Program-made: the position numbers and the translations under genes
NCBI GenBank assembly: GCA_034440635.1
Contig: JAOTON010000977.1
Coordinates: 2,158,176-2,222,175, forward strand
Length of the DNA: 64,000 bases
Reading direction: 5' to 3'
From: Lepas anatifera
Taxonomy: Eukaryota; Arthropoda; Thecostraca; Lepadidae
In this document: one piece after another, positions 56,781 through 64,000 of the stretch
How the letters are laid out: each line of letters starts with the position of its first letter
Position numbering within the stretch: position 1 is the first letter of the stretch
Notes under the pieces: generated by a model
Databases searched by the model: none
Seen by the model: only the letters and a program-made list of their open reading frames with translations
Told to the model about the DNA's origin: nothing

Positions 56781-57054
56781 TCAAAGTAGCCAGTTCACAT
56801 AACATATATTTTCATGATTACATCATATTGATTACCCTTATGCAGACTGCGTCAGATGACCTCACGGTAATTGTGAGGAATGATTACTTGGTAAGTATGC
56901 CTAAAATAAACTACGTTATAACACATTCATCAAGCACAAAAAAGGATTACTGCGCTCTGAGTTGTCCAGACACTGTTTGAATGCAAGACATTTTAAATGT
57001 TGATGAACTTTTGCTGGCCCCTCACAAAGGTACCAAAGATAGAAGTAACACGTA
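56781..57054. other. Non-coding spacer
   Basis: AT-rich and unremarkable. Confidence 0.4.
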
Positions 57055-57400
57055 TAGTTGATGGCTTCTGGTGGTCATTTCCTAATGATTTCTGGTGGTA
57101 TTTCCTAATGGTTTCTGGTGGTCATTTCCCGATGGTTTCTGGTGGTCTGATGGTTTCTGGTGGTCTATGGTTTCTCTTGGTCTGATGATTTCTGGTGGCC
57201 GTTTTTTATGATTTCTGGTGATTTGATGGTCTTTGGTGGTCGTTTTCTGACAGTCTGATGGTTTCTGGTGATTTGATGATCTTTGATGGTCGTTTTCTGA
57301 CAGTCTGATGGTTTCTGGTGGTCGTTTCCCGGTGGTTTGGTGGCTTCCAGCGTTCTGTGATGGCCTCCAGTGGTCTGTAGTGGTTTCCAGCGGACCATTG
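57055..57400. repeat. Degenerate tandem repeat of TTTCTGGTGGTC words
   Basis: Short words GATGGTTTCTGGTGGTC and GTCGTTTTCTGACAGTCTGA recur irregularly. A segment of about 65 bases at 57237-57330 is duplicated almost exactly. Confidence 0.85.
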
Positions 57401-59039
57401 CATGAGGTTTTCCGAAGATTCCCCCTTCGTGTCATGTGCCTCCGGTATTTATCTGTGCAAGAAGAAAACCACATGAATATGAAAATAACACCAGTATATT
57501 TATAGAGACATTACAGACAGAGACGTAGCCATGCATTTCAAATCCACTACAAGCAAACACGAGTTTCATAATAGCATCAACTAGTCACATCAAGGAACGT
57601 TAGGTGGGTTATTCGAATGTGGCTCCAATGGGCCCTTGCACTCACGCCGGAAATGCTCTGCATCAGAATATCTTGGATGTTTGACGAAGGTAGCAGCTCC
57701 TCTTGTCGTATCCGCACTGTATTTGTTCCCTTATTCTATCTTAAATCCTGCCTTACATTGTCAACAAACGCAGCCTTGCCCTGGGCCTGTTTTTAGCAAT
57801 GTACCCGTCAGTACATATCCTCAAAATTTACGGACGCCTCACCACAGTATTACCGTTCCACCTGACCACTTCCCTCCAGCGACTGACGGTCCCGCTAATG
57901 CCAACGGAATGCGGCCATACAAAGACAGTCGGCCCCCGCGCAAACGCCTGAGGCACGGTCGGGCGCAGAGGGGAGACGCGGGCCCCGGCAGGCGCTCCCG
58001 AGCACCGGTGCTAAAGGGGTGGAAACGGAGCGCGGCAAAGCATGACTGCGAACTCCTACCTGCTCCCATAGGCATTCGCTTCTTCGACAAATTATAATTT
58101 GTGCACAAACTCATGCTTGTTGAGACCGTGCACATACTTTGCCTGTGTTCATGATACCTGGGGTTTGAAATTCAGCCGCTAATGGTGCTGTAACAAAGAG
58201 TTTAGAACAAAAGCTAACTTAATTTTCATCGATAAGTGGATCCGGGATTTCCGATCAGGACCGCAACACACATGGTTGGGGGTGGGGTTGCGACTTTTGG
58301 GCGGTAAAATCTACAGTGAAGGTGTCAATAACCACATCCTGGGTGGGGGGGGGTGGAAGTGACATTTTAGGAAGGAGCGGTCCAGGTCAAGGTCGAACGT
58401 CCAGGTCAAGGGATTAGCTTAAAATATTTGAAAAACACAGCCGCCAAGTAAAAACAAGCACATCACCTTGGACCTCCACCAATACCGTCACCATACCCTC
58501 TAAAACCACGTGGTTACCACATGGTTTGCCCACATCGAGCCCTTGCCCGTCTGAGCCCACCTTCACCCTCATCAGCCCACGCGGGGCCCACGCGGGTGTG
58601 TTGACTGGGTTCGGTATTTCAAGGACCTGATGAAGCCCGTTCACTTCCATTTCCGCGTTCACGAGGCTGCAATGATCTCACTATGAACGATCCTGACCAT
58701 GATTCCATAGTTTCATCCTCTGATACACAGGCGTGATTCGGCAAAAAGGATTTCACACCCACCCCGGTGGGCCTCCGAACCACCTTTGCCCTGGTGGGGG
58801 TTTTCAAACACTCCCCCTCAAAATCGTTTCCTATGCGGACTAGCGAAAAGCGCGAAAGCTGTTGGATAGCTAATAGAAATTCATGAAAAACTACATTGGT
58901 CACTTTTTGGCTCAGGTCAATATTGAGGTCATGACAAGTCAAAGAAGGTCGCATGTTAGGGTAGAGCTTTTGGACTCTAGTTTCTGGCAAAGTTGGATTA
59001 GAACCATTTTGTAGGCACCATTCTCTTCATTTCGTCACG
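57401..59039. other. Non-coding stretch with family fragments
   Basis: A 153-codon frame at 57636-58097 shows no domain and ends in GC-rich DNA, so it was not accepted. The part at 58495-58620 repeats the GTGGTAACC/CACGCGGG wording of 56530-56780. The part at 58735-58830 has the CACCCCGGTGGG and TTCAAACAC words of the dispersed family ends. Confidence 0.45.
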
Positions 59040-59816
59040 GCAAATGGAGTTATGTATAATATGACTATGCTTAGGTCAAAACGCAAAAATTACCTGACCT
59101 CAGTTCAGGTCAAGATCATTTTTTAACCTAGCATAGTCAATACGCATATCAATCGACTCGCAATAGCAATCCAAACGAAATAGTATCAAACCATAAGTTG
59201 TACCATCATTTCCTGCAAAGTTATTGACCCAAGTCTGAAAACTGTTTAAATAGCCCCAGATGACCTCTCAGAGGTCACAGGTCAAAATTGCAGCATGAAC
59301 CTGAAAAGTGGCCCAGGATACTACGGCTTGGAGAACACGAAGGTATTCTCAGCTGTATCTACACAAATACAGCCCTCTTCCTGTTTTCCCCACGTATTTC
59401 CAATAGAGAATACAATCCGTGCCTGATTCTAGATCATCGATATGAAAAACCCCGGAATGTATATTATGGTGCTACAGCATACATTCCAGGACTCCCTCGG
59501 TGCTCACTCGCGCAGTGAGCGCTCGGTGCTCACCGAGTGCTCACTCGGTTGACCAATTATGTCGTATAAGTTTCAATTCAACAGATTCACCCATTTCTTA
59601 CTTACATACACCGTCTTAAAACAATTTGAGATGAGGTCACTTGACCTGCACTGGTGGTCTGGCCTGGGATGACCCAGCATAGAAATTTTTAGTGAAGTTG
59701 CGAAATTGACCAATGATAAGGTGTGCCAAGTACGGCGGCGTTTCGCAATGTCATTTTTTCCTGCCACCGGAAAACCTGAGGGGGTGTTCAAACACCCCAC
59801 ACCGGGGCGAGGTTTA
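59040..59816 (+). repeat. Dispersed GAGGTCA-rich family, longest copy
   Basis: The part at 59108-59400 aligns with 52975-53260, sharing AGATGACCTCTCAGAGGTCA and TCTACACAAATACAGCCC. The part at 59510-59690 aligns with 62590-62760 and, inverted, with 54770-54990. It ends GGGTGTTCAAACACCCC then CGAGGTTTAAT, as at 53280-53305, so TTTAA-type ends are shared. A GGTGCTCACCG palindromic patch lies at 59497-59550. Confidence 0.75.
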
Positions 59817-60839
59817 ATGTATCAAATCTTTAGGCATGCCTTGCCACTGCGATAGTTGCCTGTTTCATTCAAACATCACACGTGAATGATTAGTACTCGG
59901 GCTTTTTATAGTTGAAGAAAAGGATGAAGTGCAATTTTCGCACTTGCACAGTTTGTTCTTGATTAATTTCGCAGCTTTTCTGAGGTCTAGGTCATCTTCG
60001 GTCAGGTCACTAGACAAGGTCAAGTAACCTCAACTTAAATATGCTAAAGCAGTCTGTAGTCACGGACAGTTTCAGTGCAAGTTATAGCACCTGCAAGTTA
60101 TATCAAATCATAAGATCACCAAATATGACAGTTCGTGGTGGCAGGTTTTTCTAGATGAGCTAGCGCTAGGTCAGCACTATAGCCTTTCTATTACGATGAA
60201 AGTTGAAATTTTGGAAAAATTTAAGATCGGGTAGAAGAAAGGAGTAACAAAGCATGTACGCTGTTGCCTTACAAACCTCCTCCGCCGGTACTTCCTTGAC
60301 ACAGGTAGGTATCGTTAATGTGACACCAACCAGCTTCCGACTGCTTCCAGCAGAAGGCAGTGTAGTGGCTGATCTGGTGCTGCCATGGTGTGCTACCACT
60401 GCGTACAGGTCAAACACAAGGCTACCAGATATCTGCGGATGCCCGAGTGCCATCCCACTGAGGTACAGGTCGCTGAGGGGAAAGTGACATGACCGAGGGC
60501 TTGGCGCGATGTGCTGCCGCTATAGGTAGAACGCTTAAGTTGCATAATCACCACAGGTGGCAGGCACCAGGCATCGAACTTAAGTTGTTAATTGGCCTAT
60601 CTCCTCGAATCCTGGATGCATAAAATAGCAAAAACACAAGGAATATATATTAGAACACAGCCCTTCCTCAGAATCTTCAAGAAATGTAGTGATTGGAGAA
60701 ACTCTTGATCATGGTGTGAGCTGAGGCCTCGAATTTCAGATTTCGCTAAATTTCAGAATAATCAATAAGGTTTTGTTTTTTTGTAAACAAAGCCTATTTC
60801 TGAATCACATTTTAAAAAATGTGATTCAGCTTTTATTTT
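59817..60839. other. Non-coding stretch with family fragments and a hairpin
   Basis: The part at 59990-60060 carries GTCAGGTCAC and CAAGGTCAAG words of the family in inverse order. A perfect hairpin lies at 60800-60829. No gene is supported. Confidence 0.45.
60800..60829. other. Perfect 14-bp palindrome
   Basis: CTGAATCACATTTT, two bases, then AAAATGTGATTCAG. It lies just before the inverse family copy at 60840. Confidence 0.7.
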
Positions 60840-60990
60840 TTATCGTTGCGTTTGGATTGCTATTGCAAGTCGATTGATATACAAATATTGACTATGCTAG
60901 GCTGAAAAATGATCTTGAACTGACATGAATTCAGGTCATTTTTGTGTTTTGATCTAGATTTTCCGTGACAAGAAGGAGAGAGTCGTTGTA
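60840..60990 (-). repeat. Dispersed GAGGTCA-rich family, inverse fragment
   Basis: Reverse complement of about 59040-59180, sharing GATTGCTATTGCAAGTCGAT and TGACTATGCTAGG. Confidence 0.7.
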
Positions 60991-61034
60991 GAAGAAGGGA
61001 AAAGAGGCGTTTCCGCGCATGGATGCCTGTTCCA

Positions 61035-61960
61035 TCGTGGATGCCCGGAAGGTGGATTGTTATCGCCGCTGCTGTTCGCCTGTTATGACTTGCCGAAGCT
61101 ACCCAGAAACATACACCTTAATGTTCGCGGATGACGTGAAAATGTATCGCAAAATTGATAAAAGCGACGAAGAGTTGTGTTCCTACAGAGACAAATGAAC
61201 TTTGTTGCATTGGTCTGCGAAAAATGTGAAAGGGTCTGATTTTAAACCCGGCAAAATGTAAAAAATTTTAACTTATCCCTGAGACGTGCATTCCTGTCAC
61301 TGGCACATACATTATAGGCGGTAGTCTGAAAAGAAGAGTGTCAGTGATGCGTGATCTAGGGGCGTTTTCCGGACGAAAACGAACTTTCGGACGAACACGT
61401 AAAAAACACAAAAACGATTGGGGTTTTGGTAAGGCCAATAGGGCCTTGGGGCTTACTAAGGAGGTCCTTTGCAGATCTGGCAAACGGGCGAGCGTTCAAT
61501 GAAGCGGAAGCAAAAAATCAGGATAAGTTGCCATACTGTGCCAATGTTCGGATCAATTTTTGGAACTTTAGAAGTGGTGGGGTGGAGCAGCTGACGTACA
61601 CATGAAAAAGGACGGATTGAACGTCCGTGTATAAATTTTTGATGGTGGTTGTGTGTCATTTGCTGGTAGGGCCTCACTCCAGTATGAGTGGAATTGATGG
61701 CTAAATTTGTGGAATGAGCTCTTTTAGCGGCCCGACGAGAGCAGATCGGGAAGTGATTTACGTTTATAAGAGATGTCCATCGGCCACAAAGTAGACTCTC
61801 CATTCTTTTGCTTTCTAAGCTCCCACTGGCTGTGCCCACCCGGCAGCTCCGCACCGCCGAGCCAGCATTTCTCCGCGTCATGTACGCCCGGATAAATACC
61901 GTCCGAAACGGTTTATTTTGTCGAATACCGAAGGCGTCGCAGCTTAAATGCAAAACCGCA
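61035..61960 (+). pseudogene. Decayed LINE fragment (RT palm to C-terminus)
   Basis: The frame starts PEGGLLSPLLFACYDLPKLP, then LMFADDVKMYRKIDKSDEEL, which is the PQG..LSPLLF and FADD core of a Jockey/CR1-type reverse transcriptase with PQG changed to PEG. Downstream pieces in shifting frames read KRRVSVMRDLGAF and, near 61800-61950, FLRVMYARINTVRNGLFCRI, a typical LINE C-terminus. Stops and frame breaks are frequent. The fragment is truncated at both ends. Confidence 0.7.
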
Positions 61961-61989
61961 ATGTAGATGTGATACCATAGTGTCACCGA

Positions 61990-62569
61990 ATCTGCGAAAA
62001 CGCGTTGTTGGAGTACCTACGTGACAGGAGATAATGACGATTGACTGTGCCTGTTTCGTATCGATATTTGTCAAACCTTTGACTTCACCTGCTTCACCTG
62101 CAAACGGCGTTCAGTTGGTATCTGGAAATACATACATACATACATACATCTTGGAACCGACATGGCATCCAGGTCATTTTGTGTTTTGACGGGAGTCGCC
62201 GTGACAAGAGGAAGCGAGGAGAGCCTAAATAATGATTCTAAGTCACCTCTGTCAGGACGCTAGAGCCCAAAAACTTAAACTCAAAATTCCACTTTCCTTG
62301 ACCTGGTCATGACCTCAACATTGACCTTGTCTAAAGTGACCATATGTCTTTTTCATGAATTTCCATGAGCTGTCCACCAGCTGTTCACGTTTATTTCGCC
62401 ATCCCGCATAGAAGCCGAATTCGATGGGAAGTGTTCAAACACCCCCAACTGAGTGAAGGGGCTGGAGGACCCACCGTAAGCAAAGGCTTTTGCAAAAAAG
62501 TGCAATCACCGATCCAACATTATTATTCAGTCGAAATATTTTCCCATCTTTTTCCAAAGGAGAGACCAT
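61990..62569. other. Non-coding stretch with (ACAT)n microsatellite
   Basis: A short ACAT run lies at about 62127-62148. GTTCAAACACCCCC at 62432 is an end-like word of the dispersed family. No gene. Confidence 0.5.
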
Positions 62570-62770
62570 GGCTCATATCTGCTCTTAGGTCATTGATATA
62601 CAAATATCGGAACATGCTTTGTAGAACTCGGTTGGGTTATTATGTGATATGAGTTTCAATCACATAGGTTACCCTCTTCTGAATTATATGATTTTAATCC
62701 TTTTTTTTAGGCGAGGTCACTTGATCTGCATTGGTGACCTGACCTAACCTGACTTAAGTCCTAAATTTTA
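62570..62770 (+). repeat. Dispersed GAGGTCA-rich family, fragment
   Basis: Aligns with 59510-59690 and, inverted, with 54770-54990. Shared pieces are ATTATGTGATATGAGTTTCA, GAGGTCACTTGA and GGTGACCTGACCT. Confidence 0.75.
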
Positions 62771-64000
62771 CTCAAAAAGTTGTAAAAAAAAAAAAAATGG
62801 TCAGGGCGTTTAGAAGGCAGGTAATGGCAGCCACAAAAGTCACTGCTTTTTATCCTGTCTTCAAAATCCTGGGAGTGTATCCGCCCTCTGTTAATGCGCT
62901 CTATTAAAACGTAAAAAATTTTATTAGTTGAAAAAAAAACGCGCTAAAGGTTTCTTTCTCATCAAATTCTTTTGTTTTCCTTTGGTACAATCGTAGGGCA
63001 CAAATTTTCGGCGCAGCCCTCTCCCCTTGAGGAAATCTCAGCTTCATCCCGATGTTAAACTGTAGTTAAGGTATCCATAGATTTGTTTTTATTATTATTT
63101 TTAAAAACTTTCGATAGAGAAGATACGAGAGCTAATTATCAGTAAAAAATCGTCAGTAAAGGGGATGAATTGTCTTAATTTTATATCGGCTTGCTATTTG
63201 CTATCTTCCAGGATATCGGGAATTTACAATTCGGATTTTTTTATTGAACAGTTTGGCCCTTGGGTTAACTCTATTGTACTGCACTTCGTTTTATGATTTA
63301 AACAGGTATTTCGTCAGGGCCCGTTGTTTATTCTGGTTTAGTCCGTGAATTTTTGTTAGCACTTCAGGTCCTGGTCCTGTACTTGTGGTCCTCAGTGCGA
63401 ATTGTTGCCGCACTCCTGGTCCAACAGATCCGTCAAAAATCAATCGGTTTATCTGCTTGATTTGCCAATGCTGCCATCATTGCACAACAACACAAACCGG
63501 TCCGGACTGCCGACTGGAGAGAGCGTGGTCCGGACCAAGAGATCTCACTCGGGCGAAAAAGACTGTGGATGAGGGAAGTGACAAACCTCTATTTATAGCG
63601 GCGGCGGGGCGCTGTTACCCTGCATCCCTGGGGAAGTGGGAGGGAGTGACATTTCTAGTGGATGTTACCATCGATTCAACAGAGGGGTGTCGCTAACATT
63701 TCCAGGGGCCACCCAAGGCTGATTCTGGTATGGCAAACTACTCCTTCCCCCCTTGAATTACTAGTCTCCACAGTAGTAAATTATTCACCTATGATAAAGC
63801 GATCACACGGTACATAAAGTGAAATATCATTTAATAGGTCTATGTTACAGGCTACCGGGCGAACTATAAAAACATCTCATTTTGGGGTTGGAAAGAAGGA
63901 CTATAGGAACTGTTCTGTATCCCCAACCCATCCCTCTGACGGGGTGCGAAAGGGGTGAGGGCGGCCCTCCCAGCGTGCAGCTCTACCATGGCGTTCCCCT
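62771..64000. other. Right edge, no gene seen
   Basis: AT-rich to about 63380, then mixed. A 103-codon frame at 63385-63696 has no recognisable domain and was not accepted. Confidence 0.4.

Noticed and set aside
56636..56980. Frame with repeated Trp-Asp-Asp-His words
   Set aside because: Product of a degenerate 20-bp tandem repeat. No start context, and inverse relatives at 58495-58620 are not coding.
57636..58097. 153-codon plus-strand frame
   Set aside because: Starts without a recognisable context, has no domain, and its composition follows local GC change.

Overview
The window looks like nuclear DNA of an arthropod whose genome is rich in transposable elements. The evidence is spliced genes with GT-AG introns, many non-LTR retrotransposons and hAT-type DNA transposons, and interstitial runs of TTAGG/CCTAA, the usual arthropod telomere pentamer. 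The species cannot be named from the sequence. There are no rRNA genes and no bacterial-type operons. One tRNA-like SINE head is present.

Two host genes can be supported, both on the minus strand. The first (about 7909 down to the left edge) encodes a secreted or membrane immunoglobulin-superfamily protein. Its five exons are a signal-peptide exon (7816-7909), two exons for Ig domain 1 (6671-6823, 6203-6364) and two exons for Ig domain 2 (2104-2231, 475-646). All splice phases agree, and the gene continues beyond position 1. Tandem repeats abut or overlap four of its splice junctions, and a 2.06-kb TIR transposon (3804-5862) sits inside one of the repeat arrays. The second gene (34692 down to about 30545) encodes a single-RRM, RGG-box and Tyr/Pro/Arg-rich RNA-binding protein. 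It has a 9-base first coding exon, and a 2.45-kb hAT-type element (31430-33880) sits in an intron.

The rest is mostly mobile DNA. At 10573-19360 an I/LOA-like LINE with endonuclease, reverse transcriptase and RNase H domains (element A, 12-bp target duplication) is split inside its RNase H domain by a related LINE in the same orientation (element B, 9-bp target duplication). At 20967-21772 lie two hAT-type MITEs. At 35609-48454 a 12.8-kb block is bounded by inverted repeats and an exact 8-bp duplication. It holds a plus-strand CR1/Rex1-like LINE apparently split by a 6.5-kb insertion carrying a minus-strand L2/Daphne-like LINE, and then a second CR1/Rex1-like LINE.

At 49.8-50.8 kb are mixed TCAGG/TTAGG pentamer arrays with a small MITE and a minisatellite. 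At 51708-56083 a TA-flanked inverted-repeat element, probably a Tc1/mariner-pogo relic, contains a nested hAT MITE (52502-53498), a tRNA-like SINE and a TTAA-flanked palindromic element (54647-55494). From 56 to 63 kb there are several diverged copies of a dispersed family crowded with AGGTCA/TGACCT half-sites, degenerate tandem repeats and a decayed LINE fragment. No long transposase frame survives, so most DNA elements look non-autonomous or dead.
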